A stretch of DNA of 64,000 nucleotides from Symbiodinium natans (Eukaryota; Sar; Dinophyceae; Suessiales; Symbiodiniaceae). The translations under genes were made by a program, and so were the position numbers. Shown here piece after piece: positions 57,001 through 64,000 of the stretch. The stretch lies in NCBI GenBank assembly GCA_905221605.1, contig CAJNDS010000139.1:143501-207500 (forward strand). The letters are read 5' to 3'. Under the pieces are notes generated by a model, which was given only the letters and a program-made list of their open reading frames with translations, ran no database searches and was not told where the DNA came from. Numbering within the stretch: the stretch's first letter is position 1; each line of letters begins with the position of its first letter.

Positions 57001-60000
57001 CTTTGGAGTTTTCGGTTTGTGGGCAATGCAGGGTTTACGGGACATTTATTGCTTTAGGGTTGTTGGGGTTTAGTGACGTCGGGTGCCTCGGTGCTCAGGA
57101 TTTAGGGCATGTGTGCTTATTGGGCTTTGGATTTAATTATAGGGTTCGGTGTGCGGGCTTTCGGGCTTTGGGTTTGGGATTGACTGGCTCTGAAGTTGCA
57201 GCAATAGGAGGTAGGAATCGGGGTTGCGGGAGCTTAATGGCCGGGGTCATAGGGAAGGCCAATCCAGGGATGGGTTGGGAGGGCTCTAGGGTACTGCTAT
57301 GGGATTAAGGCCCATCTTCAAAATCTAAACCCTCAACCCCAAACCCCAAACCCCAAACCCCAAACCCCAAACCCTAAACCCTAAACCCTAAACCCTAAAC
57401 CCTAAACCCTAAACCCACAGACCCCCCAGCCTTCTTCACGGGCAGCTCGACCTTCGACCTGAATTGGGGCCAGCTGCGGTTTAGGGTTTAGGGTTTAGGG
57501 TTTAGGGTTTAGGGATTAGGGTTTAGGGTTTAGGGTTTAGGGTTTAGGGTTGGGGGTTTGGGGTTTCGGGATTCGGGATTCGGGATTCGGGTTTCAGGGT
57601 TAGGGTTGCCTTACGACATGACGAGACCCCTCTTAGGCCCCATACCCCGAAAGCCAGCAACCCCGATTCACCCGAAAACCCCACACAACCAGACCCACCG
57701 GTACTCTAAGTCCGCAACCCCTACACCCGAAACCTTCTAAATCCCTAAAAAGCCTACAGCACAACCACACCGAAACGGCAACCCTAAACCCTCAAGCGCT
57801 TAGTCGCTTCGGAGCCTTAAGCCTAAACCCTAAACCCTAAACCCTAAACCCTAAACCCTAAACCTTGAAACGCCCGGGAAGCCTGCAAGAACCACCGAGC
57901 TCGCGGCATGGGCAGGTCCAGCGGACGCTGCAGAATGTGCTCGGGCACTTCATACGGCTTCACCTTCCGGGTTTCCGGGTACCCTAAACCCTAAACCCTA
58001 AACCCTAAACCCTATACCCTAAACGCTAAACCCTCATTGAGGGTTTAGGGGATGGGTTTAGGGAATGGATTGCAGTTCTCAGGGTTGGGGGGGGGGGGAC
58101 GGGGGTGGGGACTTTTGTGGCCTTGTAAGCTTTGGGGCTTAGGGTTGAGGCTTTCAGGGTCTTGGCTGCAAATGTTCAGGAATTGTGGGCTTGGGGTCCC
58201 CCTGTAGGTCAACAGTGTCCCCCGTAAACCCCCCGTAAACCCCCCGTAAACCCCCCGTAAACCCCCCGTAAACCCCCCGTAAACCCCCGTAAACCCCCGT
58301 AAACCCCCGTAAACCCCCGTAAACCCCCGTAAACCCCCGTAAACCCCCTAAACCCCCTAAACCCCCCTAAACCCCCTAAAACCCCCCTAAACCCCCTAAA
58401 CCCCCCTAAACCCCCCCTAAACCCCCCTAAACCCCCCTAAACCCCCCCCCCCTAAACCCCCTAAACCCCCCCTAAACCCCCCTAAAAACCCCCCTAACCC
58501 CCTCAAACCCCCTAAACCCCCCTAACCCCCCTAACCCCCCTAAACCCTAAACTCCTAAACCCCTAAACCCCTAAGCCCCTAAACCCCCCAAACCCCCAAG
58601 ACCCTAAACCCCTAAGCCCCCAAACCCCTAAACCCCCAAGCCCCTAAGCCCCAAAACCCCTGCACCCTGAACCAAACCCTAAACTCGAAACCCTGAACCC
58701 CTAAACCCTAAACCCTGAACCCCTAAACCTTGACACCCACCCAACGAAGAAAGCACTGGTGCTAGGCGCCCGGCGTACTCACCCAGCCCGAACTTGTACT
58801 TGCGTGCCTTCAGGAGGTCCTTGTCTAACCTGCTTTTGGGGTTCAGGGGCATTAGGAGTTTCGTGGGATGTTGGGCTGGGGGTTTAGGGCTCAGGGCGAT
58901 TTAGGGTTTAGGGTTTAGGGTTTAGGGTTTAGGGTTTAGGGTTTAGGGTTTGGGGTTTGGGGTTTGGGGTTTAGGGTTTAGGGTTTAGGGTTTAGGGTTT
59001 AGGGTTTAGGGTTTAGGGTTCAGCAAACCCTGCTTTTCAACCCCGCCTCTCTGTCACAACTGGGTCATTCCCCATGGCCCGGTGCTTCACGAGGTGGTAC
59101 CTGGCTGTTTGGGGGTTTAAGGCTTTGAAGGCTTTAGGGATGTCGGGTCAGGCTCGGGGCCCTAAATCCTAAACCCTAAACCCTGAACCCTGAACCCTAA
59201 ACCCTAAACCACACTTAGGGCTTTGGCTTTGAGCTTGGGATGTCCCCTGTCAAGATGCTTCGGGTGTAGGGCTTCGGGGGAAGGATCTAAAAGGGGAGTC
59301 GATGGCCGTGGTTGAAGTTCAGGATCGGAGAGTGCAGAGAGATTGGGTTGTTTAGGGTCGCTGAGCAAGGACCCGAAATCCCGAATCCGACTTCCGATTG
59401 CCCTAAACCCTAAACCCTAAACCCTAAACCCTAAACCCTAAACCCTAAACCCTAAACCCTAAACCCTAAACCCTAAACCCTAAACCCTAAACCCTAAACC
59501 CTGCATAAGTGTGGGCTCTGGTTCTAGACCGGCGCTGAGGACCCGGGCTCCTGCGACTTCACCGAATTCTTCTCGCTCAGCTCACCCTTAAGGGCCTGTA
59601 CTCCGAAAGTTTAGGGTTTAGGGTTTAGGGTTTAGGGTTTAGGGTTTAGGGTTTTAGGGTTTAGGGTTTAGGGTTTAGGGTTTAGGGTTTAGGGTTTAGG
59701 GTTTAGGGTTTAGGGTTTAGGGTTTAGGGTTTAGGGTTTAGGTTGTGGAAGGTTCGCCAAATCATCCTTGGAAGGGTAAAGGTTTAAGGTTTATGAGGTT
59801 TATGAGGTTTATGAGGTTTATGAGGTTTATGAGGTTTATGAGGTTTATGAGGTTTATGAGGTTTATGAAGTTTATGAGGTTTATGAGGTTTATGAGGTTT
59901 ATGAGGTTTATGAGGTTTATGAGGTTTTAGGCCTTCGTACTCAGGGTTCTGCTTTTCGTTGGGATTTGAGTACGGTTTCGGTCAGGGTTGCGCTGACCCC

Positions 60001-61470
60001 CCCCCCCCCCCCCCCCCCCGCGCCCCAAACAGAAAAACAAAAGGAAAAAACGCGTTTAGGGTTTAGGGTTTCGGGTTTAGGGTTTGGGGTTTAGGGTTTA
60101 GGGTTTCGGGCTTTTCTGTATCTACAGCGGGCACACCTGGCGCAGGGTTTAGGGTCTGGCTACGTTACGCCGGCCGCCTGGAACAGCCACTCCTGCTCCT
60201 GCGCGTGGAGCTCCTTGACCTTCCTTAGCGCAAGCCGCGTCACGCACCCCCAGGTTTAGGGTTTAGGGTTTAGGGTTTGGGGTTTGGGGTTTGGGGTTTG
60301 GGGTTTGGGGTTTGGGGTTTGGGGTTTAAACCCCAAACCCCAAATCCTCAACCCTCAACCCTAACCCTCAACCCTCGACCCTAACCCGATTGGGGGTTCA
60401 TAAGTGATGCAAAGAACGAAAGGGGCCCTCCCTAAACCCTAAGCCCTAAGCCCTAAACCCTCAACCCTCAACCCTAAACCCTCAGCCCTAAACCCTCAAC
60501 CCTAAACCCTAAACCCTCAACCCCAAACCCTCAACCCTAAACCCTAAGCCCTAAACCCTAAGCCCTAAACCCTAAGCCCTAAACCCTACGTAAACCTAAA
60601 GGCAGCCTCAAGGGGGCTTCGTGGGGCTCTGCGGACCTCAGCGCTGCCTGCGCCGGAGGCCTCAGGTCCCGGCCAGATCTTCGTCTCCGGGGTGTCGCCC
60701 GCGTTGTTGCACGACATCGTGTCAGCGCCTCAACTCTGCGGCTCTCTGCGACTCCCCCTCCCTCCCAACCCTAAACCGCCCGACACCCTCGAAACTCCCC
60801 AAACCCCCGAAACCACCTAAGCCCCCCAAAACCCGAAGCCCCAAAAGCCCCCAAGGACCCCCTAGACCCGCTAGACCTCCTAAGCCCCTTAGGACCCCCT
60901 TAACCCCGAAACCCAACGAACCCACCACCAGCATCACCGCCACCGCCACCGCCAGCGCCACCGGCAACCCTTCCAAACTTAGACCCGTGCCAAGTTCCAC
61001 GAGCTTTGCCAGGCACCAGGGGGTGCCGTACATCACCTGGGAGGTATGGTGGGAAGGTTTCAGGCTTTGGGGCTTTAAGGACTGAGAGTTGCGAACCCCG
61101 CTAAACCCTAAACCCTAAACCCTAAACCCTAAGAACCAGTGGCTCCCAATTGGGACCTTTGGGGATCTCTCGGGGCTCCTTGGGACGTATACAGGGACTG
61201 TAGGTCCATGGAGGGGCCGCATTGGGATAGCCCCCTAAAGTGCTAGACCCTTAAACCCTTAAACCCTTGGTTTAGGGTTTAGGGTTTAGCGTTTAGGGTT
61301 TAGGGTTTAGGGTTTTGAACCCTTAAGCCCTTGAACCCCGAAAGCCCAGAACGCCTCAAAAAGCCCCAAAGCCCTAGCCGCGCCCAAGTCGCAGCATAGT
61401 GGGCCGGAAGATCTCCCATGGAGGTGGGCCGGCTGAGGGCCTCCGGCGTGCTCCTCTCCAGCATGGTCAC
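41971..61470 (-). CDS. fabD: Malonyl-CoA:ACP transacylase (MCAT/FabD type), 30 exons, 5' end open
   Basis: The enzyme moves the malonyl group from CoA to acyl carrier protein in type II fatty-acid synthesis, which in algae is normally plastidial. Exons read on the minus strand: 61441-61470, 60985-61036, 60661-60728, 60178-60219, 59549-59586, 59061-59100, 58775-58819, 57896-57963, 57431-57458, 56839-56889, 55962-55997, 55692-55728, 54581-54638, 53576-53621, 53326-53373, 52937-52981, 52558-52605, 51937-51981, 51180-51203, 50150-50209, 49819-49854, 49194-49256, 48969-49025, 47378-47430, 46168-46201, 45090-45133, 44317-44359, 43310-43344, 42648-42685, 41971-42017. The total is 1359 nt, 453 codons including a TAG stop. 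All phases agree and all 29 introns end AG|G. Motifs follow the FabD order: LLFPGQGSQY, GLSLGEYTA with the nucleophile Ser, LVQLRAEAM with the conserved Arg, SGAFHTPLM with the catalytic His, then FYEVGPLKQLKSMLKRID. The domain order is known biology; the exon borders are my inference. The roughly 125 residues before the domain are not recognised. The first three exons are the least certain, and an ATG at 60717 is an alternative start. Confidence 0.92.
42540..42605. repeat. CCCTAAA array in an MCAT intron
   Basis: About nine units between MCAT exons 42648-42685 and 41971-42017. Confidence 0.9.
44180..44440. repeat. CCCTAAA array and TTTAGGG array on either side of an MCAT exon
   Basis: 44180-44276 reads CCCTAAA (with CCCTGAA units) and 44390-44442 reads TTTAGGG; MCAT exon 44317-44359 sits between them. 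The two introns of one exon therefore carry opposite repeat orientations. Confidence 0.85.
46326..46592. mobile_element. Possible inverted-repeat element with an internal 43-bp tandem repeat
   Basis: ATGTTCCCCCTTCTTTT (46327) and AAAAGGGAGAACAT (46579-46592) are near reverse complements. Inside, a unit of about 43 bp (GGGATTATAGTAACCCCC...AGTATAATCCTTATTAG) repeats five times from 46361, 46405, 46448, 46490 and 46532. Related ends, GGGATGTTCNCCC, occur near 47091 and 48291. Confidence 0.5.
46722..46838 (-). CDS. Small open reading frame inside an MCAT intron
   Basis: ATG to TAA, 38 residues beginning MSRRVSHISTRASSVAPQIA. It lies between MCAT exons 46168-46201 and 47378-47430, so it is probably incidental. 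Confidence 0.2.
   Translation of the reverse strand: MSRRVSHISTRASSVAPQIAESVFLSYRVLSTCSQIRC
47424..47522. repeat. TTTAGGG array in an MCAT intron
   Basis: About 13 units touching MCAT exon 47378-47430. Confidence 0.9.
47562..47910. mobile_element. Putative MITE with 54-bp inverted ends made of two sub-repeats
   Basis: Left end 47562-47616 holds CTTTACAACCAGAACCCCC twice; right end 47857-47910 is its reverse complement with few mismatches. Total 349 bp, inside an MCAT intron. The 62-residue plus frame across it is an artefact of the left end. Confidence 0.75.
48969..49025 (-). CDS. fabD: MCAT exon with SGAFHTPLM (catalytic histidine)
   Basis: The exon encodes ARPIKTSGAFHTPLMAPAQ. The His of GAFH is the general base of the family. 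The acceptor is TGGAG|GCC. The best donor is CAG|GACCGG, a GA site: it leaves no insertion relative to the family when joined to GAG|GAG at 47430. A GT donor at 48961 with the 47432 acceptor also keeps frame but inserts three residues. Confidence 0.9.
49280..49545. repeat. TTTGAGGG 8-bp variant array
   Basis: About 30 units of GAGGGTTT, inside the MCAT intron upstream (minus sense) of exon 49194-49256. The 142-residue NPQTLKPS frame is an artefact. Confidence 0.9.
51030..51150. repeat. CCCTAAA array in an MCAT intron
   Basis: About 16 units between exons 51180-51203 and 50150-50209. Confidence 0.9.
52010..52152. repeat. TTCAGGG then TTTAGGG array in an MCAT intron
   Basis: About eight TTCAGGG units change abruptly to about twelve TTTAGGG units, next to exon 51937-51981. 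Confidence 0.9.
52937..52981 (-). CDS. fabD: MCAT exon with the GLSLGEY nucleophile elbow
   Basis: The exon encodes AGLSLGEYTAIAAAG. The serine within G-L-S-L-G is the acyl-accepting residue. Bacterial FabD has GHSLGE at this place, whereas plant and algal plastid MCATs have GLSLGEY, so this is the plant/algal form. The acceptor is CCCAAG|GCT and the donor GGG|GTGCGC. It joins in phase to the next exon (52558-52605), VLSFEDGLKLVQLRAE, which supplies the conserved arginine. Confidence 0.94.
53623..54018 (-). other. Long chance frame in an MCAT intron
   Basis: A 131-residue minus frame, overlapped by a 126-residue plus frame, lies in the intron between MCAT exons 54581-54638 and 53576-53621. 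It is unique sequence, less repetitive than other introns. I do not recognise the product; a nested gene is possible but unsupported. Confidence 0.3.
54228..54340. repeat. CCCTAAA array in an MCAT intron
   Basis: About 15 units between exons 54581-54638 and 53576-53621. Confidence 0.9.
55470..55530. repeat. TATG / TATA microsatellite
   Basis: About 60 bp in an MCAT intron. Confidence 0.85.
56055..56175. repeat. TCTAGGG then TTTAGGG array
   Basis: Six or seven TCTAGGG units followed by TTTAGGG, in an MCAT intron. Confidence 0.9.
56839..56889 (-). CDS. fabD: MCAT exon with GQGSQ motif (start of the catalytic domain)
   Basis: The exon encodes EPPLPVALLFPGQGSQY, the first beta strand and oxyanion-loop glutamines typical of FabD and acyltransferase domains. 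The acceptor is ATGGAG|GAG. The donor is TAT|GCCGGC, a GC site. Joining in phase 0 to 55962-55997 gives GQGSQY-VGMLKDV, which matches the usual spacing. An upstream AG at 56902 would add four codons in frame. Confidence 0.93.
57320..57415. repeat. CCCCAAA then CCCTAAA array
   Basis: Five or six CCCCAAA units followed by eight CCCTAAA units, ending 15 bp from MCAT exon 57431-57458. Confidence 0.9.
58212..58730. repeat. CCCCCGTAAA to CCCCCTAAA variant array
   Basis: Ten to eleven-base units (CCCCCCGTAAA, CCCCCGTAAA) pass into CCCCCTAAA and CCCCTAAA units over about 500 bp, within an MCAT intron. Confidence 0.9.
58895..59025. repeat. TTTAGGG array with an internal GGGGTTT block
   Basis: TTTAGGG units, three TTTGGGG units, then TTTAGGG again, in an MCAT intron. 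Confidence 0.9.
59400..59503. repeat. CCCTAAA array in an MCAT intron
   Basis: About 15 perfect units, 46 bp from MCAT exon 59549-59586. Confidence 0.9.
59608..59742. repeat. TTTAGGG array in an MCAT intron
   Basis: About 19 units on the other side of exon 59549-59586 from the CCCTAAA array at 59400-59503. Confidence 0.9.
59788..59925. repeat. GGTTTATGA 9-bp tandem repeat
   Basis: About 15 units with one variant (GAAG). A 61-residue frame repeating Met-Arg-Phe is an artefact. Confidence 0.9.
60254..60360. repeat. Head-to-head junction of G-rich and C-rich telomere-type repeat
   Basis: TTTAGGG and TTTGGGG units meet CCCCAAA units at 60327/60328, forming a perfect palindrome GGGGTTTAAACCCC extended on both sides. 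Confidence 0.9.
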
Positions 61471-61775
61471 CTGCCATGTCCAGCCCCAGGTCGACATTCC
61501 CAGGTCTGTTGAAAACTCAGGGAAAGCTTAGGGCTTCAAGGAGTTTAAGGAGTTCAAGGGGTTTTAGGGTTTAGGGTTTAGGGTTTCGGGGGGGTTTTGG
61601 GGGGGTTTGGGGTTGAGGGGTCTTGAGGTTGACGACGCGCTAAGCCGAACAGACCTACAAAGCTACGCCTCAACCGAACTTCTCTTGACGCCGGCCCTAA
61701 ACCCGAATCGTTCCACTTACCCCCTCAGCCTTAGCCCAACATGCGCCCGAGCTGAGTGAAATTTGCCGGTTTGCC

Positions 61776-61899
61776 GGTTAGCTTACTTGTTCTTCGTAGG
61801 GAGTGAGGGAACTAGGTGACTTCCAGAAAACCTCAAAAAGTTTTGATAGGGGGATGAAGCCTGCCTAATTCTCATTCCCTGCGAAGAACCAGTAGGTTA
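61776..61899. mobile_element. Small inverted-repeat element with 5-bp flanking duplication (copy 2)
   Basis: Inner ends 61784-61807 and 61871-61894 are reverse complements at 21 of 24 positions (TACT-GTTCTTCG-AGGGA-TGAG). GGTTA flanks both sides (61776-61780 and 61895-61899). It shares the AGGGARTGAG end with the element at 24980-25129. Confidence 0.65.
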
Positions 61900-61984
61900 A
61901 GGTTCACAGGTACGTAGGCTAAAACTAGTCAAAACCAGACCCCATGCCTTGCACCGAACCGCACACTCTCAACCCTACATGCAA

Positions 61985-62310
61985 CTACCCTAAACCCTAA
62001 ACCCTAAACCCTAAACCCTAAACCCTAAACCCTAAACCCTAAACCCTAAACCCTAAACCCTAAACCCTAAACCTTGATGTAAGCTCTAAAACCCAAAATC
62101 GTCGAGGACCTGGGATCCCGTCGTTTAGGGTTTAGGGTTTAGGGTTTAGGGTTTAGGGTTTAGGGTTTAGGGTTTAGGGTTTAGGGTTTAGGGTTTAGGG
62201 TTTAGGGTTTAGGGTTTGGGGTTTGGGGTTTGGGGTTTAGGGTTAGGGTTTAGGGTTTAGGGTTTAGGGTTTAGGGTTTAGGGTTTAGGGCTTAGGGCTT
62301 AGGGCTTAGG
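61985..62310. repeat. CCCTAAA array followed by a TTTAGGG array
   Basis: 61987-62072 reads CCCTAAA, a short unique piece follows, then 62122-62305 reads TTTAGGG with a TTTGGGG block. Confidence 0.9.
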
Positions 62311-62409
62311 GCACCCCAAACTCCAAACCCCGAACCCCAAACCCAAAACCCCGAAACCCCACACCCCAAACCCCAAACCCTACCGGGGCCCCGGCGTCCC
62401 CATACTTAC

Positions 62410-62476
62410 AGGCAATGTGGGCATCCGACCAGCCGAGGGGGTTCACGAAGCCATCTCCCGCTGCGTACATGTAGTC
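62410..62476 (-). CDS. Exon, possibly an upstream part of the MCAT gene
   Basis: The acceptor AAAAG|GAC opens a frame of 22 codons, DYMYAAGDGFVNPLGWSDAH..., closed by a strong donor, CCT|GTAAGT. It lies 0.9 kb upstream of the first placed MCAT exon on the same strand. It ends one base into a codon while the next placed exon starts in phase 0, so at least one exon is missing between them or they belong to different genes. No family is recognised. Confidence 0.65.
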
Positions 62477-62479
62477 CTT

Positions 62480-64000
62480 TTGGGGCTTAGGGTTTAGGAT
62501 TTAGGGTTCAGGATTGGGGGTTTAGGCCTTAAGTGAGGCCATGAGAATTAAGCCCCCCCCCCCAAAGACAAATTTTAAGGCCTTGGTAAGACTGAGTCCA
62601 CTGTTTGACGATACGTGGCCTGGCCAAAATGGCTTTGGAGAGCTTGGGTCAGCGGCCCCTGGGGCATTTAGGGTTTAGGGTTTAGGGTTTAGGGTTTAGG
62701 CTTTAGGCTTTAGGGTTCAGGGTTTAGGGTTCAGGGTTCAAGGAGTCTGCGTCTAGGTCGTTTGGACCCTCCAAACTCGCAACTCTAATCTAGGCCATCA
62801 ACCCCAAACGCTACAGCAACATTGTAAACAACGACTCCAATCATGAATACCCTTAAGCCCTAAGACCCAAACCTCAACTAAACCCCAGAACCCCAAAACC
62901 CTGGAACCCTGGAACCTGGAACCCTGAAACACGAAAACCCTGCAACTCTAACTCTGCAACCCTAAAGCCCTAAAGCCCTAAAACCCCTAAGCCCTAAACC
63001 CTAAAGCCCCTAAAAACCCTAAAGCCCTAAAGCCCTAAAGCCCTAAAGCCCTAACACCCTGAAACCCTCAGTCCACAAACTCACAAGCAAACCCTAAACC
63101 CTAAACCCTAACCCCCAGGTGTCCCTTGGGCCGGTGATGATGCCGTTGAAGGGATGGGTGAGGGGATGCTTGGCCTGGGCGCACGCCGTGGAGGTTTGAG
63201 GCTTGTGGGGTGTAAGGTTTAGGGTTTAGGGTTTGGGGTTTGGGGTTTGGGGTTTAGGGTTTAGGGTTTAGGGTTTGGGGTTCAGGGTTTCGGGTTTAGG
63301 GTTTGGGGCGTTATGAGCCCTCGGGCTGAACATTCTCGGGGTTTCGGGATGTGGGGTGCAGGTTCGGGGTTTGCTTGTTTTTTGTGTGGTTTTTTTCGAG
63401 GGGGGGGGGGGGGGGGGGGGGGCAGGGGTTATGGGGCAGGGCAGCTAGGGGTTGAATAGTTCAAGGGCCTAGGAGGGTTTCAGGATTCTGTTTGTACTTC
63501 AGGGTTCACTCACCAGGTCATGAGGATACACGTAGATCCTCTTCAACAGATTTCAATCCGCATGAGGACAAAAGCCTCGAAATTCAGCACGCAAGGCACT
63601 TTCTCAAGCAAGCTTTGAATCATGTCAGATCTCCTTACTCCCTGTTGTGGTCTGTTCGGGGAGTGCGAACAGGTTCGGACATTAAGGTGTTGGGTTTGGG
63701 TAATTCGGTCGGGCTTCTTGTTGGCCTGGGGTTCCTATGGCTCTCAAGTAGGGGGGTGTAGTCCAGGGTTTAAGCCTCAGGGTTCAGGATCTGAAGGTTC
63801 TGCATGCAGGGCGAAGCCCGTCGAAACCTGAACTATCATATCATGACTACATCATTCAGCCCTTCGGATATGCCTAAATTCGAGCTCATCGACATCCTAG
63901 CAGGGCACAACGATGCGAAGGCCAGGATGACTTTGGCCCCAAAGTATAAGACTTAGGCATTGGGCACTTAAGCACCCCAGAACCTGCAATGAAAGCCCAC
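62480..64000. other. Spacer with one exon, no other supported gene
   Basis: Apart from exon 63113-63174 this holds TTTAGGG/CCCTAAA arrays (62668-62740, 62950-63060, 63210-63305), a 20-base G run at 63403 and unique sequence from 63470 with short unconvincing frames. Confidence 0.5.
63113..63174 (-). CDS. Exon-like island, unknown product
   Basis: The acceptor CCCAG|GCC is followed by AKHPLTHPFNGIITGPRDTW and a possible donor GG|GTTAGG directly entering CCCTAAA-type repeat. It has high third-position GC like the MCAT exons. It may be the most upstream visible exon of the MCAT transcription unit. Unrecognised. Confidence 0.55.

Noticed and set aside
59745-59930. Met-Arg-Phe repeat peptide resembling a neuropeptide precursor
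   Set aside because: A 9-bp microsatellite in an intron, without cleavage sites or signal peptide.
1-64000. CRISPR array, phage or bacterial defence system
   Set aside because: Repeats lack CRISPR spacing, there are no cas-like frames, and gene structure is eukaryotic.

Overview
This window looks like nuclear DNA of a dinoflagellate, most likely a member of the Symbiodiniaceae. Four observations point there. TTTAGGG/CCCTAAA plant-type telomere repeats occur throughout, internally and in both orientations. Genes are cut into very short exons. Introns start with GC, GT or GA and end in AG followed by G. A repeat protein carries a ubiquitin-like head and FNIP-type leucine-rich repeats. Every gene I could establish lies on the minus strand. 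The species-level guess is inference, and nothing here was compared with a database.

Most long open reading frames in the window are artefacts of repeats, and most real coding sequence sits in exons of 24-200 nt. I found these by reading the non-repetitive islands between telomere-like arrays and requiring splice signals and a consistent reading phase. Reading from high to low coordinates on the minus strand: (1) 61470-41971 encodes a malonyl-CoA:ACP transacylase (MCAT/FabD) in at least 30 exons, with its 5' end unresolved; further exons at 62410-62476 and 63113-63174 may belong to it. (2) 41.8-21 kb holds many exon-like islands from genes I cannot name. (3) 20578-18518 is an intronless ubiquitin-like/FNIP repeat gene. 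(4) About 15.9-11.7 kb is a spliced gene encoding an RRM followed by an AAA+ ATPase. (5) 11.6-6.0 kb carries exons of at least one further unnamed gene. (6) 0.77-4.57 kb is a large composite tandem array, and 7.0-7.7 kb is a second array.

The introns and spacers are filled with TTTAGGG-type repeats and local variants (TTTAGAGG, TTTGAGGG, CCCCCGTAAA, GGGGTTT), homopolymer G/C runs, TA-rich microsatellites and several short terminal-inverted-repeat elements. I saw no tRNA, rRNA, CRISPR array, bacterial-type operon or virus. The main result is that a housekeeping fatty-acid synthesis gene can be read across about 19.5 kb in which roughly 7% is coding, the introns are largely telomere-like repeat, and GC donors outnumber GT donors.
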